From contig NZ_CYZU01000008.1 of NCBI RefSeq assembly GCF_001404335.1, forward strand, positions 67,449 through 131,448: a stretch of DNA of 64,000 nt, given 5' to 3'. Below the pieces are notes generated by a model. The model did not search any database. It was given only the letters and a program-made list of their open reading frames with translations, and was not told the origin of the DNA. The stretch's first letter is position 1; each line of letters starts with the position of its first letter. The position numbers and the translations under genes were made by a program. Of the stretch, positions 36,455 to 45,414 are shown piece after piece. The stretch is from Faecalicatena contorta (GTDB lineage: Bacteria; Bacillota; Clostridia; Lachnospirales; Lachnospiraceae).

Positions 36455-37308
36455 AGGCGGCTCTCCTTTCTGTTCATCAGCTTTTTCAGTTGTCCCATTT
36501 TCTCCTGCGCCGTGGCTTTTCGGAAGTTGCTCCCGGTAAAGCGGACAGGAGAACACATTTCAATCAGACGGTCATAAATGCGGGCGTGGGCGGTGTCCTC
36601 CGGGTGCTGCAAGTCCTCCAGCGTGAGATTAGTCGTGACGATCAGCGGCCTGCCGCTGCGGTAACGGCTGTCAATCACGTTGTAGACCTGCTCTAAGCCG
36701 TATTCCGTTCCCCGTTCCATTCCAAAATCGTCAAGGATAAGCAGCGGGAAGCTGCAAAGTCGGGAGATATATTCATTCCTGCCCTCAAAGCTGGCGGCAA
36801 GGTCACCCAATATCAATGCAAAGTTTGTCATGCACACGGGGATTTCACGCTCCATAAGGGCATTTGCGATACAGCCCGCAAAATAGCTCTTGCCTGTGCC
36901 AACGCCGCCCCATAGCAGATAGCCAATGTTGCGCTCTTTCATGGTTTCCCAGTTCTCCACATAGAAATGGGCGTGTTCCATTTGCGGGCACTTGCCGTTG
37001 TCGTTCTCAAACGTCCAGCCCTGCATAGCCGGGTCTGTAAAGCCCCGCCGCTTCAACCGCTCGACAGTTTCAAGGTGACTGCGCTGTTTCTCTGCGGCTT
37101 CCCGTTCCTCACGCTCTGCCCGCTGGCAGTCACATTCTGCCGGGTGGCGGTCACGCCCCAGCCATGCGGCGGTTTCTTTGGGGAAATAGCCCTCTTTGGG
37201 CTTGTGGCACTTCCCGCAGTATAAAAGCCCGTCCTCGCCGGTGTAGTCCTCCGGCTCCGGCGTGGTGTCGGTCATATTCAAAATCATTTCATCAAATCCA
37301 TTCGTCAT
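36451..37308 (-). CDS. DnaC-like AAA+ ATPase of element B
   Basis: A 285-residue protein, close homologue of 10505-11362. It has an N-terminal YCGKCHKPKEGYF zinc-like part, Walker A GGVGTGKSYFAG, Walker B LLILDDFGMERG and LIVTTNLTLEDL. It overlaps rep by 4 bp and the next small gene by 4 bp, forming the replication unit of the excised element. Confidence 0.87.
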   Translation of the reverse strand: MTNGFDEMILNMTDTTPEPEDYTGEDGLLYCGKCHKPKEGYFPKETAAWLGRDRHPAECDCQRAEREEREAAEKQRSHLETVERLKRRGFTDPAMQGWTFENDNGKCPQMEHAHFYVENWETMKERNIGYLLWGGVGTGKSYFAGCIANALMEREIPVCMTNFALILGDLAASFEGRNEYISRLCSFPLLILDDFGMERGTEYGLEQVYNVIDSRYRSGRPLIVTTNLTLEDLQHPEDTAHARIYDRLIEMCSPVRFTGSNFRKATAQEKMGQLKKLMNRKESRL

Positions 37309-38063
37309 AAGCTCTCGCCCTCCTTACAGGTATAATCGGGTATGCCCTTTTTCGGGGCTTTCTTGGCTGCGTCCTCCTGCGCCCACTTGAAAATCGTGGC
37401 TGCATGGCTCTTGTATTTCCTCCCGCTGGAAGCGATATGGCAGGATAGGCGGTCAATGTAATACTCCCACTTGCCGGGAAGCTCTGTTTTCAGCCCGTCA
37501 AGCTCCGTATCGGAAAGAATGACATTGTGGTATCTGCCATAGGCGGCGGGGGCGGGGTGTCCCGTTTCTAACTCTCTCTCTTTTTCTATTTCTATATCTA
37601 TCTCTTTCTCTATCTCTATCTCTGGTGGACAAATGTCCGCTCGATATGGTGGACATTTGTCCGCCCCTGTCTGCGGCAGGGCTTTTTGTTCCTGCAAAGC
37701 CAGCCGCGCCCTGCGCTTGCGCTCCCCCTCGGTAGAGGACTGGCCGATTAAAAGCTCAATGTTGCTCATGTAGAGTGCGCCGCTTGGCAAAGGCTCCACA
37801 AGCCCCAGCTTCATAAAGATTTTCAAAGCTCTCTCTACGGTACCTACCTGCTGGCGGGTAATGGTCGCAATCATCTGGGCGGTGTAGGGGATATTCTCGT
37901 CAAGCTGCAATTTCCCGCCGTTTTTCAGCGATTTCAAGTACAGCTTCAAGAGAATGTTGGAATAGATAACGCCGTCCTGCATACTTTCCAGCAGAACGAT
38001 TGCATCATCGTCAAAATAGCTCTCTTTCAGCTTGAGGTAGTAATATTTGCGGTTATCTGCCAT
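37305..38063 (-). CDS. Replication initiator-like protein of element B
   Basis: A 252-residue homologue of 9765-10508, begun at the conserved MADNRKYYYLKLKES. The N-terminal winged-helix domain is followed by an acidic-basic linker (EIEIEKEIDIEIEKE), coded by a run of CTATCT-like repeats near 37570-37625, and a C-terminal domain with YIDRLSCHIASSGRKYKSHA. It is coupled to dnaC. It probably opens the replication origin of the circular form. Confidence 0.82.
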   Translation of the reverse strand: MADNRKYYYLKLKESYFDDDAIVLLESMQDGVIYSNILLKLYLKSLKNGGKLQLDENIPYTAQMIATITRQQVGTVERALKIFMKLGLVEPLPSGALYMSNIELLIGQSSTEGERKRRARLALQEQKALPQTGADKCPPYRADICPPEIEIEKEIDIEIEKERELETGHPAPAAYGRYHNVILSDTELDGLKTELPGKWEYYIDRLSCHIASSGRKYKSHAATIFKWAQEDAAKKAPKKGIPDYTCKEGESL

Positions 38064-38244
38064 AGGCTGCGTCCTCCTTTTTCCAGCGTTTGGAATAATA
38101 GCGAGGGCATAGTATGATAACCGCCCGGAAGCTCTGTTTGCAGTCACGGGTGCAGCCCCGGCATAGGTCGTTGTAAGTGATACGGTTGCGGTGGTTGAGG
38201 AAGAAAGACCATTCCAGCCGCCGCTTCTTGCTCATTCTCGGCAA
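38053..38244 (-). CDS. Small cysteine-containing conserved protein
   Basis: A 63-residue homologue of 9563-9775: MPRMSKKRRLEWSFFLNHRN and CRGCTRDCKQSF. Seven residues in the middle are missing compared with A. It overlaps rep by 11 bp. The gene is small but conserved in both elements, so it is likely real. Function unknown. Nothing is seen in 38245-38430. Confidence 0.62.
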   Translation of the reverse strand: MPRMSKKRRLEWSFFLNHRNRITYNDLCRGCTRDCKQSFRAVIILCPRYYSKRWKKEDAAYGR

Positions 38245-38430
38245 TGGTAAGCTCCTTTCTGCCGTTCCTATCGGTGTAGCGGGATAGGGGGCATTTTCTG
38301 TATGTTCTCGGTATCATTTTCGGGCTTTTTCTGCCCTGTAAGCCCCGTTTGGAAGTCGGGGAGTATTGCGGTAAGGGTTCATATCATACCTGTATTTTTG
38401 TAGGGTTTCGGTATCATTTCGGGGCGGTCT

Positions 38431-40062
38431 TTAACGCTCCTGTTCACGCTTTTTCTGCTGGCTCGGTGCGCCCCTTAAAATCTGGTCGATATTGCGTCTG
38501 ACTGTCTGAAGCTCCTGCGCCCGCTGGCGTTTCTCCCGGTAGTCGTTATATCCGGCGTTCTTCTGGACGGTAAGCTGCTCAATCTCCCTTTGCAGGGCTT
38601 TGCTGGCTGGCAGCTTGGTTATTCCATGCTCCCGGAAATAACGGGCGGCTGTGTCCGCTATGATAAAATCGCTTTCGTGCTGTTCCCGGTAGGCTCTCCG
38701 GGCTTTCTCCGATTTCTGCGCTTTCAGACCGTCACGGGCGGGCTTCGTGCCGATATAGCCCAAAAGGTTGCGCTGCAATTCCTTTTTCTCCCGGATAGCG
38801 GCTTCCAGCCCTTTCAGTCCGGCAAGGCTCTCCTGCGTGGCGGTGTTGGCTGCGGAAATGGCAGCGTCCAGCTCGTCCGGGGAAGAAAAGCCATACTGCT
38901 GGTAGAGCATGAGGGTAGCCGACATCTGTTTGAGGTTGTGCATGGTCGCCCACTTCTCATAGCCCCGTCCTTTCCCCTCGGCTCGCTTGGCGGCTATGTC
39001 TACCATGCGCTGTACAGCGTCATTGTTCGGGGCGTTTTTCGCTTCTTTTTTCGTCCGTAAGCGGTCTTTGATACTGCCGGGGTATTCCGCTATGGCTGCG
39101 GGTTTTTCGGCGGCTCTGGCGGCGTTCTGCTCCAAAACGGAGAGGACAGCAGCCCGGTCAAAATCGTCCCCCAGCTTCCGGGCGGTAATTGGCTTCGTCC
39201 TGTCCGGCGTGAGGTAACTTAGCCGCCCCCGGCTCTCCTTGACGGTCACACCATGCCGGAGAAGCAGGGCGGCAAACTCATCAAAGCCGGAAGCAGCGGC
39301 AAGGGCTTCCCGGATAGTCCGGCGCAGCTTCGCCTTATCCGTTTCAAACTTGGTCTGCCGGGGCGCGATACCGTCCGCAGCAATAGGGGCGTTGGCTCTG
39401 TCAAGGGCAGCCTGTCCTTTCTTCTGCGCCCAATACTCACGCTCGGTAATGCGTTCTTTGCTGCCGTTCAAAAGGTCTATCTGGTAAAGCCCCTCGCTGT
39501 GGCACATCTCCATGACTTCGGCTTTCAGATAGTTCATAGCTGCGTCCGTACAGCGGTGCTTGCAGCCTGCTTTCCTGTCCGCTGGCCTGTCCATGTGGGG
39601 CAGCATGGGAACCTCCGCAATCCGCAGACTGTTAATGACGATATGCACATGGATATTTTCGGTGTGGCTGTGTCCGTCCGGGTGGGTGCAGACAAGGGCC
39701 TGGTGTCCGGGGAAATGCTCGGCGCAGAACTTCTCGCCCAGCTCCTGCGCCCGATCAACGGTCAAGCCGTTGTCCGGGCCGTCCCGTGGGTCAAAGCTGA
39801 TGATGTAGTGGTGGCTCTTTACGTCCTCCCGTTTCTGGTTCTTGCCGTAGCGGAGATTGGAGCGCATACAGGCAACGGCAAAATCCTCCCCGCCACAATT
39901 CAGAGAGGATATGCGGTAGTCTACCCTCGGTATGAGCCGCCCGTCTGCGTCAAGGGTGGGCTTCATGGTAAACTCGTCATGCTCGAATGTGAGGTATTTT
40001 TCAGCGTCCCCGTAGTTGGCATTTTTAGAGCTGATATGTTTGAGTATCGCCAACGGCTTCAC
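38431..40062 (-). CDS. Relaxase of element B
   Basis: A 543-residue relaxase begun at GTG 40062, overlapping mobC by 38 bp. It has the same motifs as the A relaxase: NANYGDAEKYL near residue 16 (possible nucleophile) and HSHTENIHVHIVINS near 140 (metal site). It lacks a T4SS in its own element, so it must use that of element C or another ICE. It is intact. Confidence 0.9.
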   Translation of the reverse strand: MKPLAILKHISSKNANYGDAEKYLTFEHDEFTMKPTLDADGRLIPRVDYRISSLNCGGEDFAVACMRSNLRYGKNQKREDVKSHHYIISFDPRDGPDNGLTVDRAQELGEKFCAEHFPGHQALVCTHPDGHSHTENIHVHIVINSLRIAEVPMLPHMDRPADRKAGCKHRCTDAAMNYLKAEVMEMCHSEGLYQIDLLNGSKERITEREYWAQKKGQAALDRANAPIAADGIAPRQTKFETDKAKLRRTIREALAAASGFDEFAALLLRHGVTVKESRGRLSYLTPDRTKPITARKLGDDFDRAAVLSVLEQNAARAAEKPAAIAEYPGSIKDRLRTKKEAKNAPNNDAVQRMVDIAAKRAEGKGRGYEKWATMHNLKQMSATLMLYQQYGFSSPDELDAAISAANTATQESLAGLKGLEAAIREKKELQRNLLGYIGTKPARDGLKAQKSEKARRAYREQHESDFIIADTAARYFREHGITKLPASKALQREIEQLTVQKNAGYNDYREKRQRAQELQTVRRNIDQILRGAPSQQKKREQER

Positions 40063-40423
40063 CTACTTTCTGCAAGACTTCAAACTTCAAGGCGGCAAGG
40101 TCGGCGGCGGCTCCCCGCACTTCCTTTTCCAGCCCCCGGTAGGGGCTTCCGTATTCGTTCAGGCTCCGGGCAATCTGGTTTAAGTTGCCGCCGATTTTCC
40201 CGTACTCTGCCGTGAGCTTGGAGAGGGCGGCAAGCAGCCCGTCATTGACCGGGGAAACGGTGACAATGGGGCGTATGGTCGCTTTCCGTATGGCTTGCCG
40301 GATAAACTCGGACTGGCTGATTTCATAAGCCGCCAGCCGCCCGGTGAAGTCGGCGTATTCTTCATCGGTCATGCGGGTCTTTACCACATGACGGCGGTGG
40401 GGCGTATTGTATTTCTTTCGCAT
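40025..40423 (-). CDS. mobC: MobC-type relaxosome protein of element B
   Basis: A 132-residue homologue of the A protein begun at ATG 40423 (MRKKYNTPHRRHVVKTRM) after GGAGG. It has the ribbon-helix-helix-like part and the MobC motif GGNLNQIARSLNEYGSP. The relaxase start lies inside its 3' end. Confidence 0.88.
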   Translation of the reverse strand: MRKKYNTPHRRHVVKTRMTDEEYADFTGRLAAYEISQSEFIRQAIRKATIRPIVTVSPVNDGLLAALSKLTAEYGKIGGNLNQIARSLNEYGSPYRGLEKEVRGAAADLAALKFEVLQKVGEAVGDTQTYQL

Positions 40424-40459
40424 GGTCTGTGACCTCCTTTCTCGCCCGACAGGGCGCAT

Positions 40460-40553
40460 AGCAGGGTTTGGGGAAGGCACTCCCCAACAAGATTCCCGCA
40501 GGGGCAAAAATAAGCGGAGAGCGAATTTTGGCACCTCGGTAGAATCTTGCTCT
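40460..40553. other. Candidate oriT of element B
   Basis: The reverse complement of the element A block at 7167-7259 with few changes: TTTGGGGAAGGCACTCCCCAA dyad (about 40467-40487) and the far end AGAATCTTGCTCT. It lies 36 bp upstream of the mobC start. It is more conserved than its flanks, which favours a function in transfer. Confidence 0.6.
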
Positions 40554-40660
40554 GAAAAACTCCGGCGTTCCCCGGCTCCCGTCCTTTCCGCTAACAAAAC
40601 GTTTCAAAAGGGCTTTGCTACCCGCTATTCCGGCTTATCTTGAAAATTTTCCTTTCACTA

Positions 40661-40734
40661 CCTACAACACCACGCAAAGCAAAATGGACGGAGATTTTTA
40701 GAATTTCCCCTCTATTCCCTACAACACCACGCAA
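40661..40734. repeat. Pair of 17-bp direct repeats (possible iterons)
   Basis: CCTACAACACCACGCAA occurs at 40661-40677 and 40718-40734, 57 bp apart. Element A has one matching copy (complement GCGGTGTTGTAGGG near 7049). The gene-free stretch 40554-40956 holds these and the terminator at 40877. Binding sites for the rep protein are possible. Confidence 0.45.
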
Positions 40735-40876
40735 GCCGGAATAGGCGGACAATGGCAGTATTTTTTTCTTTGATACCCTCTACGGATAAGTAAGGGATTT
40801 TGCCAACTGCGGCGGCTATTTTCCCTTTTGTTTTTTCATACTGGGGATTTTCAAAAATGCCAAACAGGAACGAAAA

Positions 40877-40911
40877 AAAGCAGCAAATCTGTTGAATAGA
40901 TTTACTGCTTT
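40877..40911 (-). terminator. Intrinsic terminator after the HTH_16 gene of element B
   Basis: Minus strand AAAGCAGTAAATCT pairs with AGATTTGCTGCTTT, followed by TTTTCG. It is the equivalent of 6844-6878 in element A. Confidence 0.75.
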
Positions 40912-40956
40912 CTGGTTGCCGGCGAAGCGGCGGTTATTCAGTTGTAGGCGGTAGGG

Positions 40957-41160
40957 CTATCTCCCAAAGCGGAACTTGAAAATAGCTGTGAGAAGCGTCT
41001 GGGTGATGTAGTCCTCTGTATCTTGGTCTACCCGTCCATTCACACGGGCGGCACATTGTATGCGGCGGCGGTAATACTGCAATACAGTTCCCACCGCTTC
41101 CGGCTCCCCGCTGGCGGCTTGGACGATTGTTTCATAGGGGAGAAGCCTATTATTTCTCAT
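40957..41160 (-). CDS. HTH_16-type small regulator of element B
   Basis: A 67-residue protein (MRNNRLLPYETIVQAASGEP) homologous to 6145-6345 in A. It begins inside the stop region of the truncated sigma-like gene. Its own expression may be lost if it depended on the promoter of that gene. Confidence 0.72.
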   Translation of the reverse strand: MRNNRLLPYETIVQAASGEPEAVGTVLQYYRRRIQCAARVNGRVDQDTEDYITQTLLTAIFKFRFGR

Positions 41161-41524
41161 ATGCCATTCCCTCCATTTCCGCTTGGAGCTGCCGTAGGGC
41201 TTTTCGGATATGGTAGCCCGCTGTGCTGCGGCTGCGCCCGTACTGTCTGCCAATTTCGTGCTGTGGAATACGCTTGAAAAAGGACAGGTAAATCATTTCC
41301 CGCTCCCGTTCGTCCAGCCGTGACAGGGCTTCCGCAAGTAAACCGCTGCTGAAAATGACCGTATCGCCGCAAAGGGTAAGTATGTATTCCTCGTCCGGCT
41401 CCGGGGCTTGGAAATATTCATCTGTCGTGCCTAAAGGGTAGTGCTTTTCGTCTGTGAGGTATTCAAGGGATATTTCTCTTTTGTGCTTCCTGCTCCGTGT
41501 CCTCGCTGCGTTGATCGTTGCATT
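41150..41524 (-). pseudogene. Sigma-like regulator lacking its 5' end
   Basis: The frame NATINAARTRSRKHKREISL continues EYLTDEKHYPLGTTDEYF to the helix-turn-helix (RLDEREREMIYLSFFKRIPQHEIGRQYGRSRSTAGYHIRKALRQL), homologous to 5709-6152 in A. The first about 25 codons are missing, and no start codon lies in the frame before the tet(O) promoter region. The tet(O)-tet(40) cargo was apparently joined here and cut the gene. It overlaps HTH_16 as in A. Confidence 0.78.
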
Positions 41525-41545
41525 TCGGATATTTAGTTTGTCAGC

Positions 41546-41574
41546 TTGACAAATAAAGGGTTAAGGAATATAAT
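41546..41574 (+). promoter_or_regulatory. Promoter of the tet(O) transcription unit
   Basis: Perfect consensus TTGACA (41546-41551), 17-bp spacer, TATAAT (41569-41574). It reads into a 280-nt leader that resembles that of tet(M) in Tn916. Confidence 0.92.
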
Positions 41575-41606
41575 TAGATTCAGTATTATACAAGGAGTTA
41601 ATAAAT

Positions 41607-41630
41607 ATGCGGCAAGGTATTCTTAAATAA
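41607..41630 (+). CDS. Short leader peptide MRQGILK before tet(O)
   Basis: ATG at 41607, TAA at 41630, with AAGGAG 12 bases upstream. The GTATTCTTAAA inside this frame is complementary to TTTAAGAATAC at 41711-41721, so translation of the leader can decide between alternative folds, as proposed for tet(M) attenuation. A very short frame; its translation is inferred. Confidence 0.55.
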   Translation: MRQGILK

Positions 41631-41782
41631 ACTGTCAATTTGATAGTGGGAACAAAAAGTAGCAGTCCCGTTTCACTTTTAATATGGGGCTTAGTTTTTT
41701 GTACCCAGTTTAAGAATACTTTTATCATGTAATTTTATATGCCCGAAAACATATAAGTGTTTTGGGGCTATTGGAGTTATTT

Positions 41783-41829
41783 ACCCAGTGATAGGAGTAT
41801 TTATCACTGGGTATTTTTATGCCCTTTTT
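41783..41829 (+). terminator. Attenuator terminator in the tet(O) leader
   Basis: ACCCAGTGATA (41783-41793) and TATCACTGGGT (41802-41812) pair perfectly over 11 bp, followed by ATTTTTATGCCCTTTTTT. It lies 25 bp upstream of the tet(O) ATG, as in tet(M) and tet(W) leaders. Confidence 0.88.
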
Positions 41830-41854
41830 TGGGTGTTGATAGGAGGAAAATCAC

Positions 41855-43774
41855 ATGAAAATAATTAACTTAGGCATTCTGGCTCACGTTGACGCAGGAA
41901 AGACAACATTAACGGAAAGTTTATTGTATACCAGTGGTGCAATTGCAGAACTAGGGAGCGTAGATGAAGGCACAACAAGGACAGATACAATGAATTTGGA
42001 GCGTCAAAGGGGAATCACTATCCAGACAGCAGTGACATCTTTTCAGTGGGAGGATGTAAAAGTCAACATTATAGATACGCCAGGCCATATGGATTTTTTG
42101 GCGGAAGTATACCGTTCTTTATCCGTATTAGACGGAGCAGTATTATTAGTTTCTGCAAAGGATGGCATACAGGCACAGACCCGTATACTGTTTCATGCAC
42201 TACAGATAATGAAGATTCCGACAATTTTTTTCATCAATAAAATTGACCAAGAGGGGATTGATTTGCCAATGGTATATCGGGAAATGAAAGCAAAGCTTTC
42301 TTCGGAAATTATAGTGAAGCAAAAGGTTGGGCAGCATCCCCATATAAATGTAACGGACAATGACGATATGGAACAGTGGGATGCGGTAATTATGGGAAAC
42401 GATGAACTATTAGAGAAATATATGTCAGGGAAACCGTTTAAAATGTCAGAACTGGAACAGGAAGAAAACAGGAGATTCCAAAACGGAACGTTATTTCCCG
42501 TTTATCACGGAAGCGCTAAAAACAATCTGGGGATTCGGCAGCTTATAGAAGTAATTGCCAGTAAATTTTATTCATCAACGCCTGAAGGTCAATCTGAACT
42601 ATGCGGGCAGGTTTTTAAGATTGAATATTCAGAGAAAAGGCGGCGTTTTGTTTATGTGCGTATATATAGCGGAACATTGCATTTGAGGGATGTTATTAGA
42701 ATATCTGAAAAAGAGAAAATAAAAATCACAGAGATGTGTGTTCCGACAAACGGTGAATTATATTCATCCGATACAGCCTGCTCTGGTGATATTGTAATTT
42801 TACCAAATGATGTTTTGCAGCTAAACAGTATTTTGGGGAACGAAATACTGTTGCCGCAGAGAAAATTTATTGAAAATCCTCTCCCTATGCTCCAAACAAC
42901 GATTGCAGTAAAGAAATCTGAACAGCGGGAAATATTGCTTGGGGCACTTACAGAAATTTCAGATGGCGACCCTCTTTTAAAATATTATGTGGATACTACA
43001 ACGCATGAGATTATACTTTCTTTTTTGGGGAATGTGCAGATGGAAGTCATTTGTGCCATCCTTGAGGAAAAATATCATGTGGAGGCAGAAATAAAAGAGC
43101 CTACTGTTATATATATGGAAAGACCGCTTAGAAAAGCAGAATATACCATCCACATAGAAGTCCCGCCAAATCCTTTCTGGGCTTCTGTCGGGTTGTCCAT
43201 AGAGCCGCTCCCTATTGGAAGCGGAGTGCAGTATGAAAGCAGAGTTTCACTTGGATATTTAAATCAATCGTTCCAAAATGCGGTTATGGAGGGGGTTCTT
43301 TATGGCTGCGAGCAGGGGCTGTATGGATGGAAAGTGACAGACTGTAAAATCTGTTTTGAATATGGATTGTATTATAGTCCTGTAAGTACCCCCGCAGACT
43401 TTCGGCTGCTTTCCCCTATCGTATTGGAGCAGGCTTTAAAAAAAGCAGGGACAGAACTATTAGAGCCATATCTCCACTTTGAAATTTATGCACCGCAGGA
43501 ATATCTCTCACGGGCGTATCATGATGCTCCAAGGTATTGTGCAGATATTGTAAGTACTCAGATAAAGAATGACGAGGTCATTCTGAAAGGAGAAATCCCT
43601 GCTAGATGTATTCAAGAATACAGGAACGATTTAACTTATTTCACAAATGGGCAGGGAGTCTGCTTGACAGAGTTAAAAGGATACCAGCCAGCTATTGGTA
43701 AATTTATTTGCCAACCCCGCCGCCCGAATAGCCGTATAGATAAGGTTCGGCATATGTTCCACAAGTTAGCTTAA
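41855..43774 (+). CDS. tet(O): Tet(O)-type ribosomal protection protein (tetracycline resistance)
   Basis: A 639-residue EF-G-like GTPase begun at ATG 41855 after AGGAGG. G1 is AHVDAGKTT (residues 10-18), G3 DTPG near 74-77, G4 NKID near 128-131; the C-terminal part with the loop that displaces tetracycline is complete. The protein removes tetracycline from the 30S subunit. The sequence agrees with Tet(O) nearly throughout from memory. Mosaic forms tet(O/32/O) are known to stand before tet(40), so an internal tet(32) segment needs an alignment. AT-rich against the surrounding transposon genes. Confidence 0.95.
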   Translation: MKIINLGILAHVDAGKTTLTESLLYTSGAIAELGSVDEGTTRTDTMNLERQRGITIQTAVTSFQWEDVKVNIIDTPGHMDFLAEVYRSLSVLDGAVLLVSAKDGIQAQTRILFHALQIMKIPTIFFINKIDQEGIDLPMVYREMKAKLSSEIIVKQKVGQHPHINVTDNDDMEQWDAVIMGNDELLEKYMSGKPFKMSELEQEENRRFQNGTLFPVYHGSAKNNLGIRQLIEVIASKFYSSTPEGQSELCGQVFKIEYSEKRRRFVYVRIYSGTLHLRDVIRISEKEKIKITEMCVPTNGELYSSDTACSGDIVILPNDVLQLNSILGNEILLPQRKFIENPLPMLQTTIAVKKSEQREILLGALTEISDGDPLLKYYVDTTTHEIILSFLGNVQMEVICAILEEKYHVEAEIKEPTVIYMERPLRKAEYTIHIEVPPNPFWASVGLSIEPLPIGSGVQYESRVSLGYLNQSFQNAVMEGVLYGCEQGLYGWKVTDCKICFEYGLYYSPVSTPADFRLLSPIVLEQALKKAGTELLEPYLHFEIYAPQEYLSRAYHDAPRYCADIVSTQIKNDEVILKGEIPARCIQEYRNDLTYFTNGQGVCLTELKGYQPAIGKFICQPRRPNSRIDKVRHMFHKLA

Positions 43775-43825
43775 CAGCTTGCAAAAGTCATATAAAATGA
43801 GATTTGAAAGGATTAGAGACTAATT

Positions 43826-45064
43826 ATGATGAAATGTAACTTCATGTTTGCTAAAAATTCAAAGGCATATTCTGTCTACCTGCTGTTCCGATTTGTCTGT
43901 TCCCTGGCGGTTTCTATGTCCACAGTGCTTTCCATCGTGTACCACCTGGAGGTGGTGCAGCTGGATGTTTTCCAGCTTGTCCTGGTAGGGACGGTTCAGG
44001 AGACCTCCTGCTTTCTGTTCGAGATACCCACCGGTGTGGTGGCGGATTTGTATAGCCGTCGGCGCTCGGTGCTGATTGGAATGTTCCTCTACGGCCTGGG
44101 CTTTCTGATGGAGGGTGCGCTACCGTGGTTCGCGCCGGTTCTGCTGGCCCAGGTTGTCTGGGGTTGCGGTGATACCTTCATCACCGGCGCTCTGGAGGCG
44201 TGGATTGCCTCGGAGGAAGAGGACAAACCCATAGACAAGGTGTTCCTGCGGGGCAGTCAAATGGGGCAAATCGGCGGCGTTCTGGGCGTGGTGCTGGGCA
44301 CACTGCTGGGAAACATAAACCTGCAAATGCCTCTCATCTTGGGGGGCAGTTTGTGCTTGTTGTTGGGGCTGGTGTTGGGTCGCATCATGCCAGAAACCAA
44401 CTTCTCCCCTGCTATTGAGGAACGGCAGGGCTTGCTTAAAGACTTTGTCTGCCTGTTCAAGCTCAACCTGGGCTTTGTGAAAGGCGCACCTGTGTTGCTG
44501 GCGCTCTTAGCAATCACACTATGCGGGGGACTTGCCAGTGAAGGCTTTGACCGGCTCTCCACCGCTCATTTTCTGGATGACACGGTAATACCCGTTATCG
44601 GGCCGCTGAACAGCGTCACTTGGTTCGGTGTTATCAGTCTTATCGGCAGCGGCTTAGGTATTCTGGCTTCTCAGTTGCTCATCGCCCGCATGGAGAAAAA
44701 AGGGACTGTCAGCCGAACCAGTGTGGTCATGTCCACCAGCGCCGGGTATATCCTGTGCCTGGTTCTCTTCGCGGTGGGGCGGAGCTTTTGGTTCATGTTG
44801 TTGGTGTTCCTGCTGGCGGGGCTTATGCGCACCATCAAGGAGCCTGTGCTGGCCGCCTGGATGAACGACCATGTGGATGAGAAAATGCGCGCCACAGTCT
44901 TTTCCACCAGCGGACAGCTGGACTCTTTCGGGCAGATCATCGGCGGGCCTATTGTGGGGCTGGTAGCCCAGCAGGTGTCCATACCCTGGGGGCTGGTCTG
45001 TACCGCTTTCCTGCTGTTGCCCGCGCTGTTCTTAGTGCCGGTGGCGGGAAAGAAGCGGGATTGA
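43826..45064 (+). CDS. tet(40): Tet(40) MFS tetracycline efflux protein
   Basis: A 412-residue major-facilitator protein with about 12 membrane segments. The loop between helices 2 and 3 carries the MFS motif (TGVVADLYSRRRSVLIG) near residue 75. It starts 51 bp after tet(O), and the tandem is that described from gut Firmicutes. It should expel tetracycline with proton entry. The gene is GC-rich while tet(O) is AT-rich, so the two were joined from different sources. The published protein is a few residues shorter, so a later ATG may be the start. Confidence 0.92.
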   Translation: MMKCNFMFAKNSKAYSVYLLFRFVCSLAVSMSTVLSIVYHLEVVQLDVFQLVLVGTVQETSCFLFEIPTGVVADLYSRRRSVLIGMFLYGLGFLMEGALPWFAPVLLAQVVWGCGDTFITGALEAWIASEEEDKPIDKVFLRGSQMGQIGGVLGVVLGTLLGNINLQMPLILGGSLCLLLGLVLGRIMPETNFSPAIEERQGLLKDFVCLFKLNLGFVKGAPVLLALLAITLCGGLASEGFDRLSTAHFLDDTVIPVIGPLNSVTWFGVISLIGSGLGILASQLLIARMEKKGTVSRTSVVMSTSAGYILCLVLFAVGRSFWFMLLVFLLAGLMRTIKEPVLAAWMNDHVDEKMRATVFSTSGQLDSFGQIIGGPIVGLVAQQVSIPWGLVCTAFLLLPALFLVPVAGKKRD

Positions 45065-45085
45065 TATGGCATAGTTAAGTTTACT

Positions 45086-45113
45086 GACGAGCGGGAGATT
45101 ACTTCCGCTCGTC
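45086..45113 (+). terminator. Terminator after tet(40)
   Basis: GACGAGCGG (45086-45094) pairs with CCGCTCGTC (45105-45113) and is followed by TTCATTT. Confidence 0.8.
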
Positions 45114-45199
45114 TTCATTTAGTAGCGCAAAATTTGAGGACTCTTTATTTCCTTATTCGGTATAGCGGAGGCGGCTGTCAATTCGACATAATTTTCTTG

Positions 45200-45235
45200 T
45201 GATACTTTACCGTACATGAGCATTCGCGCCGGGGT
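45200..45235 (-). other. Left attachment junction of element B
   Basis: Minus strand: maff2 GGCGCG, core AA (45224-45223), then TGCTCATGTACGGTAAAGTA of element B. This arm equals that of element A except for a few bases. Confidence 0.8.
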
Positions 45236-45347
45236 TATCGTTGCCGTACCCCTCCATGAGGTTAATGCCGCCCCAAATGCCAAGTCCTGCGCCAAGCGCG
45301 ATTACCAAAGTCTGCAATACGTCAACTGCGCTGTTGAAAAAATCCAT
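45223..45347 (-). pseudogene. maff2 5' half of element C, cut by element B
   Basis: MDFFNSAVDVLQTLVIALGA through NPGA, begun at ATG 45347. The chimeric frame runs into element B and stops at 45207 after NAHVR, giving a 46-residue protein with only the first membrane helix. Element A produces a nearly identical ending (NAHVW) in the other maff2. The 3' half is at 34378-34470. Confidence 0.9.
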
Positions 45348-45414
45348 ATAAACCTCGCTTTCTGCCGCTAAAACGGCTCAAAAAATGTTGTTGGAAATAA
45401 AAATGCCGCCGTTT

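Larger units (their letters stand above)
34469..45224. mobile_element. Element B: mobilizable element carrying tet(O)-tet(40), inserted in maff2 of element C
   Basis: It is 10.75 kb, delimited by the two halves of maff2 with an AA core (TT on the plus strand at 34469-34470 and 45223-45224). Backbone on the minus strand from the left end: tet genes (opposite strand), truncated sigma-like gene, HTH_16, oriT-like site, mobC, relaxase, small Cys protein, rep, dnaC, small protein, serine recombinase. The order and orientation to maff2 equal element A. The end sequences are nearly the same as those of A. The recombinase is intact, so B should still be able to move. Confidence 0.92.

Noticed and set aside
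36451-37308. IstB helper of an IS21 element
   Set aside because: No IstA transposase is adjacent; the gene is coupled to a rep gene in A, B and D alike, so a DnaC-like loader fits better.
37570-37625. CTATCT-type microsatellite as a phase-variable tract
   Set aside because: It codes for an EIEIEKE linker in rep and occurs as similar low complexity in A and D; units of six keep the frame, so it cannot switch the gene off.
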